Assembly: GCF_001580015.1 (NCBI RefSeq)
Contig: NZ_LSZQ01000030.1
Coordinates: forward strand, 60,601 to 124,600
Direction of reading: 5' to 3'
Origin: Cephaloticoccus primus
GTDB lineage: Bacteria > Verrucomicrobiota > Verrucomicrobiia > Opitutales > Opitutaceae
DNA: 64,000 nt
Shown: piece by piece, positions 35,231 through 46,300 of the stretch
How positions within the stretch are numbered: the first letter of the stretch is position 1
Layout: each line of letters starts with the position of its first letter
Program-made: the position numbers and the translations under genes
The notes under the pieces: generated by a model
Seen by the model: the letters and a program-made list of their open reading frames with translations, nothing else
Told to the model about the DNA's origin: nothing
Databases searched by the model: none

Positions 35231-36583
35231 TTAGCTCTTCGCGGCGGCGACAGCGGCGGCCTCCTCGGCAGAAAAGGTGGTCACGGTCGCCTTGGAGACG
35301 ATGAGGTCAACCGCCTTGTCGAAGAGGATCCGCTGCTGGAGATCGCGCACGGCGGCGCGGTCCTTGGTCAGCTCTTGCACGACCTTGTCGGGCGACTGCT
35401 GCGTCTGCATGGCGCGGTTGATGACGTAGCGCTGCATGTCCTCGTTCTCAACCGTCACCTTCTCGGCCTCGGCGATACGGGCGAGCGCGAGCTGGAGCTT
35501 CACGTTTCGCACGGCGGTCTCACGCGCCTTGGCGTAGAGCTCTTCCTTGTTTTGCTCAAAAGTCTCGGGCGACACACCGCGGCGCAGGTTCTCGCTCATC
35601 ACCTGACGCAGCACCTGCTGGGTCTCGCCCTCGACGAGCGACTCCGGCGGCTCGAAGCTCAACTTCGCCGCGAGTGCCTCCATCACCTGAGCGCGCTTGG
35701 AGCTCTGGATGCGGCGGTCTTTCTCCTCTGCCATGTCTTTGGAGACCTGGCTCTTGAGCTCGTCGAGGCTCTCGACCCCGCCGCAAGACTTGAGGAAGGC
35801 CTCGTCGATCTCGGGCAAGATCCGCTCGCGGATTTCCAGGATCTCGATCGCGTAGCTGGCCTTCTTGCCCGCGAGCGCAGGCGCAGTGGCAAACTCTGCG
35901 GGAAACTCGATCTCGACCGTCTTTTTCTCACCCGCTTTTAGCCCCGAGATGTGGTTGCCGAGTCCGGGGATGATGCCGTCCTCCTCGCTCTCGACCTCGA
36001 CCCAAGTCTGCGGGACTTTGCCGTAAATTTGCTTCTCAGGCACGAGCTCGACGATGGCCTGCCCCTCAACCGTGCCCTCGTAAGCGAGCTTCACGTAGTC
36101 GCTTTTTTGGGAGGCGCGCTCGGCGGGCTTAAACTCGGCGCGCTCCCCGCGCAGCCGCTCGATCACTTCCTCAACCTCCTCCGCGCTGACTTCGTTGGCC
36201 GGGACTTTGACCTCGATCCCCGTGTACTCGGGCAGGGCAAACTCGGGGCGCACATCGACGGTCACGGTGACGGTCGCCTCGGCCCCCAGCTTGATCTCGC
36301 CGGGCTCCACATTTACGAGGCTCAACACGTCCAGCTTTTCCTGCTCACGGCCTGTTTCGTAGGCGCGCGATACGACTTTTTGCTGGAGCTCGCCCGCGAT
36401 CTCTTTGGCGAAGCGCCGCTCGATCATCGCCGCGGGGGCCTTCCCGGGGCGAAAGCCGGGCAGCCGCGCCTGCCGCACAAACTCGCCCACGACCGCCTTA
36501 TGTTCAGTGGCGACTTCCTCTGCGCTCAGCGAGATGACCAAGGTTTTACGGGTGTCGGTTAGGGAGTTGAGTTGGACGTTCAC
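35231..36583 (-). CDS. tig: Trigger factor (ribosome-associated chaperone)
   Basis: This 450-residue protein has an N-terminal ribosome-binding domain with the signature GFRPGKAP (residues 43-50). A central FKBP-like PPIase domain ('[22 protein letters not shown]', '[25 protein letters not shown]') follows, then the C-terminal helical chaperone arms. It binds nascent chains at the exit tunnel. Length is usual. It is first in the tig-clpP-clpX series, and a candidate promoter precedes it. Confidence 0.98.
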   Translation of the reverse strand: MNVQLNSLTDTRKTLVISLSAEEVATEHKAVVGEFVRQARLPGFRPGKAPAAMIERRFAKEIAGELQQKVVSRAYETGREQEKLDVLSLVNVEPGEIKLGAEATVTVTVDVRPEFALPEYTGIEVKVPANEVSAEEVEEVIERLRGERAEFKPAERASQKSDYVKLAYEGTVEGQAIVELVPEKQIYGKVPQTWVEVESEEDGIIPGLGNHISGLKAGEKKTVEIEFPAEFATAPALAGKKASYAIEILEIRERILPEIDEAFLKSCGGVESLDELKSQVSKDMAEEKDRRIQSSKRAQVMEALAAKLSFEPPESLVEGETQQVLRQVMSENLRRGVSPETFEQNKEELYAKARETAVRNVKLQLALARIAEAEKVTVENEDMQRYVINRAMQTQQSPDKVVQELTKDRAAVRDLQQRILFDKAVDLIVSKATVTTFSAEEAAAVAAAKS

Positions 36584-36622
36584 AAGTATGTTGGGCGGCT
36601 GGTCTTTTGAGAAAATCGGCGA

Positions 36623-36650
36623 TTAGTATTTTGCCACTCAAGCCGGTCAA
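36623..36650 (-). promoter_or_regulatory. Candidate sigma-70-type promoter of tig
   Basis: On the minus strand TTGACC (36645-36650) is followed after 16 bp by TACTAA (36623-36628). It lies ~40 bp upstream of the tig start codon in the tig/tsaB divergent gap. The -10 is one to two bases off consensus, so the call is tentative. Confidence 0.4.
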
Positions 36651-36707
36651 TGCCCGATTCAAACTCTTGCGCGCGGGACGACCTCGACCTTTCGTCCTCG
36701 GCCAATA

Positions 36708-37541
36708 ATGCCCAGCCTTGCCCAACTCCTCGCCGCGCATGGCACGCTCCTCGTTCTCGATGCCGCCAGCGCGCGCGTGCAGGGCGGCTGGCTCAGCGAG
36801 CGGGAAGCCTTTTGGGCGAGCTCGGAAGGCGAAACCACCAAGGCGATTTTCACGAACGTAGAAACGCTGCTCGGCGCGCGCCGCCCGAGCGCAGCCAGCG
36901 CGGCGGCGACTCCCGACGCCGGATCCACGGCGGCCGCCGGAAGTGGTGAGCCCCCGCCTGCCGCCGGCCCACAGCGCAGCATTGGCGACGTGGGCGCCTT
37001 CGTTTTCTGCGAAGGCCCCGGCTCCATCCTCGGCATTCGCAGCGCCGCAACCGCGATTCGCACCTGGTGCGCCCTGCGCCCGGGCGGCGCGCCCGTTTAC
37101 CGCTACCAAAGCCTCGCCCTGCTCGCCCACGCGCTCGCTGATCCCGAGCTCACCTTGATCGTCGACGCGCGGCGCGAGCACTGGCACGCACAACAGCTCG
37201 GCGAGCCCCTGCGCCAGATCCCCAGCGGCGAGCTGGCCACGCGGGCCGCCAGCGGTGCACGCTGCGCCACGCCGGAAGGCTTTCGCCACTGGTCGAGCCC
37301 GCCGCCAGATCTCGCGACCGTCGCCTACGACCTCGAAGCGCTTTTTGCGAAAACCGCCCTGCAAGATGCCGACCTGTTCGCCCCCGCACCCGAGCCCGAT
37401 GCGTTTTTTCACCACGCGCCCAGCTACAAAACGTGGGCACCGCAAATCCACCGCGCGCCCGCGACAGCCGCACCCGCTGCGCCGAGCGGCGCGCGCCAGC
37501 CAACCGCGCCCGCACCCGCTTCGCCTGCCACGCAGCCATGA
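36708..37541 (+). CDS. tsaB: TsaB-like tRNA threonylcarbamoyladenosine biosynthesis protein
   Basis: This 277-residue protein matches the TsaB/YeaZ ASKHA fold at '[22 protein letters not shown]' and, after a low-complexity insert (~58-90), at '[25 protein letters not shown]', which corresponds to the family motif GPGSFTGLR. TsaB is the regulatory partner of TsaD in making t6A on ANN-decoding tRNAs. The motif is partly degenerate (ILGI for FTGL) and the protein has an Ala/Pro-rich tail (~250-277). The alr start codon overlaps its stop (ATGA). Family assignment is good but not certain. Confidence 0.75.
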   Translation: MPSLAQLLAAHGTLLVLDAASARVQGGWLSEREAFWASSEGETTKAIFTNVETLLGARRPSAASAAATPDAGSTAAAGSGEPPPAAGPQRSIGDVGAFVFCEGPGSILGIRSAATAIRTWCALRPGGAPVYRYQSLALLAHALADPELTLIVDARREHWHAQQLGEPLRQIPSGELATRAASGARCATPEGFRHWSSPPPDLATVAYDLEALFAKTALQDADLFAPAPEPDAFFHHAPSYKTWAPQIHRAPATAAPAAPSGARQPTAPAPASPATQP

Positions 37542-38710
37542 GCGCGACCGCCGCCACCACGCCCCACCACTCGCACCGCTGCTGGGCGCAGATCGACCTC
37601 GCCGCGCTTGAGCGCAACCTGCGGCTGATCCGCGCCTCGCTGCCCGCGCACATGCGCTACGTCGCCGTCGTCAAGGCCGATGCTTACGGGCACGGGCTGC
37701 ACCATGCCGCCGCCCGCATGATGCACTCCGGCGCAGACCTCTTTGCCGTCGCCAACGTCACCGAGGCCGCCCAACTGCGCGAGCTCGGGCCCGGTTGGCC
37801 GATCCTCGTCCTCAGCCCGCTGCTCCCCGCGGAAGACCACCTGCTCTGCGAGCTCGACCTCGCCGCGACCGTCTCCACGCCGGAAGAGGTGGCGCGCTTC
37901 GAGGCCGTGGGCCAGCGCTTTGGCCGCCGGATTAAAGTTCACCTCAAGATCGATACCGGCATGGGCCGCCTCGGCGTGTGGCACGCGCAAGCCCCCGCCC
38001 TTTGCGCGCAGATCCAGCGCGCCCCGCATCTCGCACTCGCGGGCCTGTACACGCACTTCGCCAGCCCGGATGACGACCCCGCCTTCACCGCCGAGCAGCG
38101 CAGGAACTTCCTCGACGCGCTCACGCGCTGCGAAGGGCAGGTCGGCCCGCTGCGCGACGCGCTCTTTATCCACGCCGACAACAGCGCGGGCCTCGGAACC
38201 CTGCCCGAAGAGAGCCGCCCCTTTAATGCCGTGCGCATCGGCTTGCTCCAGTTTGGCATTTTGCCCGCGCCGCACGCGCTCCTCACGCAAGTGCGCACCG
38301 AGCCCGTCTTCAGTTTTCACACGCGCATCGGCATCGTAAAACACCTGCCCGCAGGCACCACGATCAGCTACGGACGCAGCCACCGGCTCACCCGCGACAC
38401 CCGGGTAGCCGTCCTGTGCGCAGGCTACGGAGACGGCATTCCGCGCGCGCTCAGTAATCGCGGCCAAGTCCTGATCGACGGCCAGCGCTGCCCGATCCTC
38501 GGCCGCGTCACGATGGATCAAACCATTGTCGATGTAAGCGCACTGGGCGAAGTCCGCAGCGGCGACGAGGTCGTCCTCATCGGCACCCAGGGCGGCGCAC
38601 AGATCGACATCGGCGAGTTCAGCCGCTGGGCCGACACCATCCCTTGGGAAATTCTCTGCTCGATCACCAAACGCGTCCCGCGGCTCTACCAATCGCCCCT
38701 CGGCATTTGA
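37538..38710 (+). CDS. alr: Alanine racemase
   Basis: This 390-residue fold-type III PLP enzyme makes D-alanine for peptidoglycan. The PLP lysine is Lys46 in '[13 protein letters not shown]', and the second catalytic base Tyr is near residue 297 in '[16 protein letters not shown]'. The N-terminal TIM barrel ('[13 protein letters not shown]', '[11 protein letters not shown]') and C-terminal beta domain are complete. The start at 37538 overlaps the upstream stop by 4 bp; a longer frame upstream lies inside tsaB. The gene is followed by a hairpin-rich repeat region with a terminator. Confidence 0.97.
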   Translation: MSATAATTPHHSHRCWAQIDLAALERNLRLIRASLPAHMRYVAVVKADAYGHGLHHAAARMMHSGADLFAVANVTEAAQLRELGPGWPILVLSPLLPAEDHLLCELDLAATVSTPEEVARFEAVGQRFGRRIKVHLKIDTGMGRLGVWHAQAPALCAQIQRAPHLALAGLYTHFASPDDDPAFTAEQRRNFLDALTRCEGQVGPLRDALFIHADNSAGLGTLPEESRPFNAVRIGLLQFGILPAPHALLTQVRTEPVFSFHTRIGIVKHLPAGTTISYGRSHRLTRDTRVAVLCAGYGDGIPRALSNRGQVLIDGQRCPILGRVTMDQTIVDVSALGEVRSGDEVVLIGTQGGAQIDIGEFSRWADTIPWEILCSITKRVPRLYQSPLGI

Positions 38711-38842
38711 CGGAGATCAGCCACCACTGCGCGTGGAGCGGCAGGCGGTGCCTGCTCCCATTCAATTTGCGATTTTGCCCGTGCGCTTTGCGCCCGCCCA
38801 AAATCGCAAACTTAAGGGACTTCTCCCTGTCGCGTTGCGACA

Positions 38843-38860
38843 GGGTCTTCGACCCTTTTT
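38843..38860 (+). terminator. Hairpin-plus-T-run terminator downstream of alr
   Basis: GGGTC (38843-38847), loop TTC, GACCC (38851-38855), then TTTTT (38856-38860). Preceded by a second, longer stem-loop (38825-38845). A good intrinsic terminator for the tsaB-alr transcript. It is part of the composite repeat. Confidence 0.7.
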
Positions 38861-38978
38861 ATGGGCGCGGCCTCGTTGGGCCGCGTCCGGCTAGCGTTTA
38901 CTCGTTAACCCCAAAAATCCGCCCCAATGGGTTCACAGCCTCCCGCCTTTCCGCCCGACCTTTGGTCGGGCTTATTCA

Positions 38979-39029
38979 ACTGTGCGGTTTGCATGCCGTG
39001 CGTTCCGCACGGCATGCAAACCGCACAGT
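38979..39029. repeat. Perfect 24-bp inverted repeat with a 3-nt loop
   Basis: Left arm 38979-39002 begins ACTGTGCGGTTTGC; the loop is TTC (39003-39005); the right arm 39006-39029 is its exact complement. The stem is flawless over 24 bp. It is part of the left composite arm, and a related hairpin lies at 40601-40650. Confidence 0.95.
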
Positions 39030-39073
39030 AAATGGGTGCAGGCACCGCTTGCCGCTAGCCCGCGCAGGGCCGC

Positions 39074-40450
39074 CTACTGCCCTTGGCTCACTACTTTGCC
39101 AATCGCTTCGACGCGGAAGCCGATCTTCGCGAGTGCCGCGTGGTCGAGCAGGTTGCGCCCGTCGAAGACGAACGCGGGCTTGGTCATGCCCGCGTAGATT
39201 TTCTCAAAGTCGAGCGCCTTAAACGCGTCCCACTCCGTCAGCACGGCGACCGCGTGTGCGCCTTCGCAAGCCTCGTAGGCGCTCGCGGCCACGCTCAGGC
39301 GGGCGCCATCCGCATCGGCGCAACCGACATCACGGCGAATCTCCTCGGCGCTGACCTTGGGGTCGTAGACGACGACCTGTGCACGCTCGCCGAGCAAGTC
39401 GCGGCACACATTGATCGCCGCCGATTCGCGCGTGTCGTTCGTGTCTTTTTTAAAGGCAAAGCCGAGCACCGCGATTCGCTTGTCGGCGACGGTGTTGAAC
39501 AAGGCCTGCACGATCCGCGTCGTGAAGCGCCGCTTCTGCCAGTCGTTCATCGCCACCACGCTGTGCCAATATTCGGCGACCTCGGGCAGCCCGAAGTGCT
39601 CGCACAGGTAAGAGAGATTCAGGATATCCTTCTGGAAGCACGAGCCGCCGAAGCCCACGGAGGCTTTCAGAAACTTGGGCCCGATCCGGCTGTCCTTGCC
39701 GATTGCGTTGGCGACCTCGTCCACATCCGCTTCCGTCGCTTCGCAAAGGGCAGAGATCGAGTTGATCGACGAAATCCGCTGCGCCAGAAAAGCGTTGGCG
39801 ACCAGCTTCGAGAGCTCCGAAGACCACAGGTTGGTCGTCACGATCCGCTCGCGCGGCACCCAGCGCGCGTAAATATCGACCAGCGTTTGCAGCGCGCGCT
39901 CGCCGCCCGGAGTCCGCTCGCCGCCGATCAACACGCGATCCGGCGCCAGCAAGTCGGCGACCGCCGTGCCCTCGGCCAGAAACTCGGGGTTCGACAGCAC
40001 CTCGAAGGCTACGCCACGCGCATTCGCCGCGAGGATCGTCTTGATTGTCCCGGCGGTTTTTACCGGGATCGTCGATTTCTCGACGATGATCTTCGGCGAG
40101 GTCGCCTCCTCGGCCACCGTGCGGGCGACCGACTCGATAAAGCGCAGATCGGCAGCCCGCCCCGCACCCACGCCATAGGTCTTCGTCGGCGTATTCACCG
40201 ATACGAAAATGATGTCCGCCGCGCGGATCGCCTCCCGCACCTCAGTCGAGAAAAACAGGTTTCGCCCGCGGCACTCCTTCACGATTTCATCGAGCCCCGG
40301 CTCGTAGACCGGCAGCACCTCGGAGTTCCACGCGGCGATGCGCGTCGCATTCATGTCCACCACGCGCACCTCGATATCCGGCGCCTGCTTCGCAATCATC
40401 GCCATCGTCGGCCCGCCAACGTAACCTGCTCCTATACAACAAATCTTCAT
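39074..40450 (-). CDS. ugd: UDP-glucose 6-dehydrogenase, animal-type
   Basis: This 458-residue NAD-dependent enzyme converts UDP-glucose to UDP-glucuronate, a precursor for envelope glycans. It has an N-terminal Rossmann motif '[16 protein letters not shown]' and catalytic Cys271 in '[14 protein letters not shown]'. It also has '[12 protein letters not shown]' and a C-terminal '[19 protein letters not shown]'. Wording such as '[23 protein letters not shown]' and '[13 protein letters not shown]' is closer to animal and plant UGDH than to the short bacterial Ugd. It is not in the main polysaccharide cluster and is isolated between two mirrored repeat arms. A UDP-glucuronate supply role for that cluster is an inference. 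Confidence 0.96.
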   Translation of the reverse strand: MKICCIGAGYVGGPTMAMIAKQAPDIEVRVVDMNATRIAAWNSEVLPVYEPGLDEIVKECRGRNLFFSTEVREAIRAADIIFVSVNTPTKTYGVGAGRAADLRFIESVARTVAEEATSPKIIVEKSTIPVKTAGTIKTILAANARGVAFEVLSNPEFLAEGTAVADLLAPDRVLIGGERTPGGERALQTLVDIYARWVPRERIVTTNLWSSELSKLVANAFLAQRISSINSISALCEATEADVDEVANAIGKDSRIGPKFLKASVGFGGSCFQKDILNLSYLCEHFGLPEVAEYWHSVVAMNDWQKRRFTTRIVQALFNTVADKRIAVLGFAFKKDTNDTRESAAINVCRDLLGERAQVVVYDPKVSAEEIRRDVGCADADGARLSVAASAYEACEGAHAVAVLTEWDAFKALDFEKIYAGMTKPAFVFDGRNLLDHAALAKIGFRVEAIGKVVSQGQ

Positions 40451-40560
40451 GGAGCACCGACGCTGCGGCGCACTCCCCGAAAATCCAAGACCGATTTAGC
40501 GCACACCCACACCTCATGACAGGGACTGCGCACAGCAGCAACGACGCTGCGCCCAATAAC

Positions 40561-40956
40561 CCCTGCGCGGGGGGGCGGGGGACGGTGTCCCCTGCCATTT
40601 ACTGTGCGGCTTGCTGTCGGGCGTTCCGCCCGACGAACAAGCCGCACAGTTGAATGAACTCCCTGACCGGAAGTCGGCAATGTTCAGTCAAGCTTGGAGA
40701 TCGTAGGCGAGACGAGGGAACAGGACGGCGCACCAACGAGTGCGCCGCAAAATAAGGCGGTCGAAGACCGCGCCCAAATGGGTTTACGCTCGATCCGCAT
40801 TTGATGCCTCACCGCCTGTCGCAACGCGACAGGGGGAGGATCCTTAAATTTGCGATTTTGTTCGGGCGCGCAGCGCACGCGGCAAAATCGCAAATTGAAT
40901 GGGAGTGGCGACCCGCCACCGCCGCCCGCGCAGGGCCTCCTCCCCACGCGCAGTGG
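40561..40956 (-). repeat. Composite hairpin repeat, right arm of the mirrored pair flanking ugd
   Basis: With 40957-41020 this fills most of the 570-bp gap between ugd and ftsH; no gene is supported. On the minus strand, from 40956 downwards, it shows the same landmark order as 38724-39069. The landmarks are: CCACTGCGCGTGG (40956-40944); TTTGCGATTTTG...CAAAATCGCAAA (40894-40849); CCTGTCGC-GTT-GCGACAGG (40833-40815); GCGGTC-TTC-GACCGC (40771-40757); the ACTGTGCGG...CCGCACAGT hairpin (40650-40601); and CGCGCAGGG (40569-40561). Spacer sequences between landmarks diverge from the left arm. Confidence 0.8.
40601..40650. repeat. Imperfect hairpin related to 38979-39029
   Basis: Outer stem ACTGTGCGGCTTG/CAAGCCGCACAGT (13 bp), an internal bulge (CT opposite GAA), inner stem GTCGGGCG/CGCCCGAC (8 bp) and a TTC loop. 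The outer stem and the loop are as in the left-arm hairpin, but the inner stem sequence differs while pairing is kept. Confidence 0.9.
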
Positions 40957-41020
40957 AGTCTTCGACTCGTTCATTATGCGCGCGGCTCGCCCTCCCGCCT
41001 GGCCGCGCGTGGCCCCTGTC
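40956..41020. repeat. Partial copy of the repeat module abutting the ftsH stop
   Basis: GAGTC-TTC-GACTC (40956-40968) is followed by CGTTCATTATGCGCGCGGCT and a GC stem-loop. This parallels the segment after the GGGTC-TTC-GACCC hairpin in the left arm and the sequence at the 3' end of trmL. It ends against the ftsH stop codon. Confidence 0.6.
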
Positions 41021-43063
41021 TCAGGCCGGTGTGGGTTCAGGGGCGCCGCCGATTGCTTCGGGCGAGATGAGGGCGGGCTCCTTCTTGGGCTCCTTCTCCT
41101 TTTCCTTGGGCGCGGGCTCTTCTTCGACCTTCTTCGGCGGGGGCGGCGGAGCGACCACCACCGGGCTGCGCAGCTCTCCGTACTTCAGGATTTCGAGCAC
41201 ATGTTTGCCCTCGATCGTCTCGTACTGGAGCAGTGCCTCGGCGATCTTGTCGATCTCGGCGCGGTGGGAGTGGATCAACTCCTTGGCCCGCTCGTACTGC
41301 TCCCTGAGGATGCGCGATACCTCTTCGTCCACCCGGCGCGCGGTGTCCTCGCTGATGTGCTGCGAGCGCGTGATGTCGCGCCCGAGGAATACGGTGTCCT
41401 GGTTATCACCGAGGGCGACGGGGCCGAGGTTGCTCATCCCGTAGTCGCAGACCATCGCTCGGGCGATCTTGGTCGCCTGCTTGATGTCGCCGCTGGCGCC
41501 GTTGCTGAGGTCACCCGTGACGAGCTCTTCGCCGATGCGGCCGCCCATCGCCATCGCGATCTGGTCGAGCAGCTTCTTCATCGGGCGCGTGAGGATATCC
41601 TTGGTGGGCAGGTAGGTCGTGCTGCCGAGGCTCTGCCCGCGCGGGATGATCGTGACCTTGTGCACGGGCACCGTGCCATCGTCGAGCAGCCCCTGGATGA
41701 TCGCATGGCCGGCCTCGTGCCAGGCGATCAAGCGCCGCTCCGACTCATCCATCAGGCGGCGGTTTTCGCGGCCGAAGAGCACCTTCTCGCGTGCGTCTTC
41801 GATGTCGACCATCTCGACCTTTTTCTTGTCGCGCCGCGCGGCGAGCAAGGCCGCCTCGTTGAGCAGGTTCGCCAGATCGGCCCCCGAAAATCCAGGCGTG
41901 CCGCGCGCGACCAGCGCGAGGTCTACGCTCTCTTCGAGAGTGATTTTTTTCGCGTGCACGCGGAGGATCGCCTCGCGCCCCACGATATCGGGCAGGCCGA
42001 CGGTCACCTGCCGGTCAAAGCGGCCGGGGCGCAGCAGGGCGCTGTCCAGCACGTCGGGCCGGTTCGTCGCGGCGATGATGATCACGCCATCTTCCGTGCT
42101 GAAGCCGTCCATCTCGACCAGCATCGAGTTGAGCGTCTGCTCGCGCTCGTCGTTGCCCCCCCCCAAGCCCGCGCCGCGCTGGCGGCCCACGGCGTCGATC
42201 TCGTCGATAAAGATCAGGCAGGGCGCGTTTTTGCGGCCTTGCTCAAACATGTCGCGCACGCGGCTGGCGCCCACGCCGACAAACATTTCCACAAAGTCCG
42301 AGCCCGAGATGGAGAAAAACGGCACCTCGGCCTCTCCGGCGACCGCCTTGGCCAGCAGGGTTTTGCCCGTCCCCGGAGGGCCGATCATGAGTACGCCCTT
42401 GGGGACGCGCCCGCCCATGGCGGAAAACTTCTTGGGGTCCTTCAAAAACTCCACGATCTCGCCGATCTCTTCCTTCGCCTCGTTACAGCCCTCCACATCG
42501 GCGAAAGTCACCTTGTCGCGGTCGCGCGTCAGCTGCTTCGCCCGACTCTTGCCAAAGCCAAGCGCCCCGCGGCCCGCATTCTTGAGCTGCCGCACAAACA
42601 GGAAATACAGCAGACCGATGATCAGGACAAAGGGGATCACGTTGGCCATGATCTGCGTCCACATCGTCGTCGCCGGCTGCTCCACAAAGCGCTGCGAGCG
42701 CTGGAGCCGCTCCATGTTCGAATCGGTCAAGCGCCCCGCCGAGCGAAAGCTGCGGGTCATCTGCTCGCTATCGGGCCGCACCGGTACCGGCTCGCGCAGC
42801 TCGCCCGTCACCAGCGCCCAATCGGGCCCGCCCGACAGGTCGGGCTTGATGACGCCCTGCTTGATCGCGTCACTCTCCGCCAGCTCCACCACCTGCTGGA
42901 TTTTCAGCGTGATCGGCGCCCCCAGGCGGCCAGGCGACCACATCAGCAGCGAAGTCAGAGCCAGCCCGACCAGTAGCCAGATGAACAGCACCCGCGGCTG
43001 AAACCGATCCTGGGGCAGATTTTTAAGGGGTTTGCGGCTCTTTTTGTTATCTGAATCTGGCAT
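41021..43063 (-). CDS. ftsH: ATP-dependent membrane zinc metalloprotease FtsH
   Basis: This 680-residue inner-membrane AAA+ protease has two membrane spans (residues ~25-42 and ~139-157), with the periplasmic part between them. Walker A is GPPGTGKT (228-235), the SRH '[21 protein letters not shown]' follows, and the zinc site is HEAGH (449-453). The C-terminus is a Pro/Lys/Glu-rich tail ('[25 protein letters not shown]') beyond the protease domain. The ATG ending at 43063 gives a normal N-terminus; further upstream frame is open but unlike FtsH. The operator-like palindrome at 43095-43109 sits just upstream. Confidence 0.98.
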   Translation of the reverse strand: MPDSDNKKSRKPLKNLPQDRFQPRVLFIWLLVGLALTSLLMWSPGRLGAPITLKIQQVVELAESDAIKQGVIKPDLSGGPDWALVTGELREPVPVRPDSEQMTRSFRSAGRLTDSNMERLQRSQRFVEQPATTMWTQIMANVIPFVLIIGLLYFLFVRQLKNAGRGALGFGKSRAKQLTRDRDKVTFADVEGCNEAKEEIGEIVEFLKDPKKFSAMGGRVPKGVLMIGPPGTGKTLLAKAVAGEAEVPFFSISGSDFVEMFVGVGASRVRDMFEQGRKNAPCLIFIDEIDAVGRQRGAGLGGGNDEREQTLNSMLVEMDGFSTEDGVIIIAATNRPDVLDSALLRPGRFDRQVTVGLPDIVGREAILRVHAKKITLEESVDLALVARGTPGFSGADLANLLNEAALLAARRDKKKVEMVDIEDAREKVLFGRENRRLMDESERRLIAWHEAGHAIIQGLLDDGTVPVHKVTIIPRGQSLGSTTYLPTKDILTRPMKKLLDQIAMAMGGRIGEELVTGDLSNGASGDIKQATKIARAMVCDYGMSNLGPVALGDNQDTVFLGRDITRSQHISEDTARRVDEEVSRILREQYERAKELIHSHRAEIDKIAEALLQYETIEGKHVLEILKYGELRSPVVVAPPPPPKKVEEEPAPKEKEKEPKKEPALISPEAIGGAPEPTPA

Positions 43064-43376
43064 GGGGACGAATGGGAGTGAGGGTCGAGGCTGCATGTTC
43101 CACGAACATAAGTCAAAGTGGTCTTCGGCGAGCAGGGACGATTCTTCAACGGGAGAGACTCCGCCCCCCCCTCTTGCGTAATGCCCGCTTCTAGCGCGGC
43201 TCGGAGCACCCCACGGCGTCCCGCGCTGATTAACCGGGCTCAGAAAACACAGGATCACGGCCTACCCTGGCCTCTCCCAAGGCCACCTGACCTATGTGTC
43301 TATTGTTAGACCATGCAGGCGCTGGAGATTGAGCAGGCGGGCACCAGACTAAGCGTCACCCCCCTTTTACCCCATC
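43064..43376. other. Divergent ftsH/TonB-receptor intergenic region
   Basis: This 313-bp gap holds no supported gene. It must contain the ftsH promoter (minus) and the TonB receptor promoter (plus). I see TTGACT on the minus strand (43111-43116) close to a palindrome at 43095-43109, and a GTTAGAC near 43305. No confident -35/-10 pair was found for the receptor gene. Confidence 0.6.
43095..43109. promoter_or_regulatory. Perfect short palindrome upstream of ftsH
   Basis: ATGTTC-CAC-GAACAT, 6-bp arms with a 3-bp spacer, 32 bp upstream of the ftsH start codon. It resembles a repressor site. The TGTTC/GAACA half-sites recall LexA boxes, but the spacer is 3 rather than the 4 I remember for Verrucomicrobia. 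Confidence 0.4.
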
Positions 43377-46300
43377 ATGAACCCTTCACGAATGTTTGCG
43401 GTCGCACTGGTGACGCCTGCACTAGTCTCCGCTGTCGCACTTGCTCAGGCGGCCCCGCTTCAACGCTCGCCAGTATCCACCTCTACCCCCGAGGTGGACC
43501 CTACCGACGAGGAGATCGTCCGGCTCAGCCCCTTCGAAATCAGCGCACACAGCACTGTCGGCTACGCAGCCACAGAAACGCTCGCAGGCACTCGCATCCG
43601 CACTCAGCTGCGTGATGTCGGCTCGGCAATCTCGGTCGTCACTCGTGAGTTTATGGGCGACATCGGTGCCACGGATAACACCACGCTACTGCAATACGTA
43701 ACCAACGCCGAGGTAGGTGGTGTGCGGTCAACCTACGGTGGCTTCGGGAATGGAACCAGCGTAGACGAGGAGGCCGCCCTCTCCTCCCCCCACAGCAACA
43801 ACCGGGTGCGCGGGCTCAGCGCAGCAGATAACACACGTGACTACTTCGGCACAGACATTCCTTGGGACGGGTTTAATGTGGACCGCGTAGACATCCAACG
43901 CGGCCCCAACTCTATCCTGTTCGGACTCGGGAAGCCGGCAGGGATCATCAACGCGTCTCTCCGCAACGCGGAGTTCCAAAACCGCCACACGCTCGACCTT
44001 CGTTTCGCCTCACACGATAGCCGCCGCACCTCGCTCGATATCAATCGCGAGCTAATCAGGGGCACACTCGCACTGCGCGTCTCAGGGCTATGGGACCATG
44101 ATAAATTCAAACAACGCCCCGCCTTCGAGGACGATGAGAGAGTCTACGCTGCACTTCGGTACGACCCAAAGCTCTTCGCACGGCGCGGGTTCCACACCAG
44201 CCTGCGCGTAAAGTTTGAGCACGGAGATATCAAAGCCAACCGTCCCCGCACGCTGCCTCCCATCGACAGGATTTCGCCTTGGTTCCGCCCAGCCAGCCCC
44301 GGAGAAGACAACCCTTTTGGAGGGATGGGGAAACTCACGCTGAAGAACGGATTCACCGCCGAGCGTGAGGACACACCGCCGGCCGGTGGTGATCAGATGG
44401 GCCAGGCCCGCGCCTCCGATCCCGACTTTAACCCGTGGGTCACAGGACGCGGCGACGGACAACAACCGCTCTACTTCATCGACGGGAGCACTGGACAGCT
44501 CTACCGCCTCTACGGAGACTACGCCAACAACGGGGCGCGTAACCCCGATGGCACGGCCCGCACGAACAACGCCACAACAATCGGCCGCCGCTACTCGCGC
44601 CCCTTTTATGGGATTAACGGACTGCCCGGCTACGCGACTCAGGCGCGACTTCCGGGCTACGAATACGGCCAATACCGCGAACAAACGCTAAACGATCCCT
44701 CAGTTTTCGACTTCTACAGCACACTTATCGACGGTCCCAATAAATCAGAGCGTGAGGACTGGGATGCGTTTAACCTAAGCCTCACGCAAACTGGCTGGGA
44801 TGATCGATTCGGAATCGAGCTCAGTTACGACCGGCAGGACTACACACAGCGCAACGAGTCCTACCTTGGCTACCAACCCGCGCTTGAGATCGATATTCTG
44901 GAGCAGTTCCAAGACTTGCAGGCTAACCCTAACCTTGGGCGCGCCTTCGTACAAAGCGCAGGGCGTGGTGCCTCCTACAAAAGTCAGCGCGAATATCGCC
45001 GCAGCTCACTCTTTGCCGAATTGCGCGGCGAGGACTTCATCAAGTCCGACTGGCTACGGCGCCTCGTTAACAAACACCACTTTAATGGCGTTTATAGTTC
45101 CGAGAAATTTAAGACCGAGCGACGCACCTGGATACCGTACGCCTCTCCTCAATCTTGGGATGATTACCAGACACTCGCGCTCGGTATTTTCGAGAGACCT
45201 CCACTCGCGGTCAATTACCTGGGCGACTCATTGCTGGGCAACAGCTCCGCAGTAGGCACAGGCCTTCCAGGCCTTACCGCTCCGCTCGATTTGCGCAGCG
45301 GTCCAGTCTATCACTTCAACACCACCTGGAACTCAGCTGTACCCTTTGATGCCCCCTTCAGCGCGCCACCCGGCATGCAAGACGTTTACGATGAAGGTGC
45401 TCTCACCCAAGCCTCGAACCTCGATAACTACATCGGCTGGAACAGCGATTTTAACTACGACGTGCTACGCTACGCCGATGGTGACGAAAGACTCACCCGC
45501 AGCGCGGCCAAAGCACTGCGCCGCTCCCAGTCCTATGCCGGTTCTTGGCAGGGGTACTGGTGGGATGGTGCCTTTGTGACGACGCTCGGCTGGCGTTACG
45601 ATGTTGTGCGCGGGAAAGACGTACAGGCTCCCGCGACCGGCCCACGAAACGCCCTCGATCTCAGCCCCGCAGGCTATTCGCTACCGAGCCGCTGGAGCAG
45701 TGAGTTTAAAAGTCACTCGCTCTCCAAGAGCGCGGTCCTGCACCTCAACACGCTCTTCAGCAGCCCGCAACGTGACCCGCTCCCTCTAAACGTCAGTCTT
45801 TCTTACAGCGAATCGGAGAACTTCGAAATCTCGGGCACACGCCGAAACCTCTATGGCCAGGTAATTGATAACCCCAGCGGAGAGACAAAAGACTACGGTG
45901 TCCTGCTCGCCTCCAAGAACAACCGCTACTCGCTGAGGGTCACCAAATACGAAGCGCGAGTCTCCAATGCCACCACCCAAGTCGGTGACCTCAATATCCT
46001 CGGCAATATCATCGTACACGGCCTGCGCTGGAGAAACGTATTTCTCTACGACCTAAACGCGTACACGCTTGACACTGCAGGAGGCCCCAACACCTGGCGC
46101 TATAACTACGAACCAGACATTGCAGCCGGGGAGACTCAGGCCGAGGCCGCTGCACGCGAGGCCGCCGCGATTGCCGCATGGAACGAGATACAGGAGGAGC
46201 TCCCCGCGCAGTTCTTTGAGGCGTGGGGCTTCCAGCCTCCCACTGACCTTTCCAACCCCGACCCTGCACACGTTTACGCCTATGGGCCGGATAGCCCGCC

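Larger units (their letters stand above)
38724..39069 (+). repeat. Composite hairpin repeat, left arm of a mirrored pair flanking ugd
   Basis: This ~346-bp intergenic stretch holds no gene I can support. Read left to right its landmarks are: CCACTGCGCGTGG (38724); TTTGCGATTTTG...CAAAATCGCAAA hairpin (38766-38810); CCCTGTCGC-GTT-GCGACAGGG (38825-38845); GGGTC-TTC-GACCC (38843-38855); the ACTGTGCGG...CCGCACAGT hairpin (38979-39029); and CGCGCAGGG (39061-39069). The same landmarks recur in inverted order at 40561-40956. The arm begins 13 bp after the alr stop and ends 4 bp before the ugd stop. Confidence 0.8.

Noticed and set aside
43095..43109. LexA box before ftsH
   Set aside because: The half-sites TGTTC/GAACA fit, but the spacer is 3 bp rather than the 4 bp I recall for verrucomicrobial LexA.
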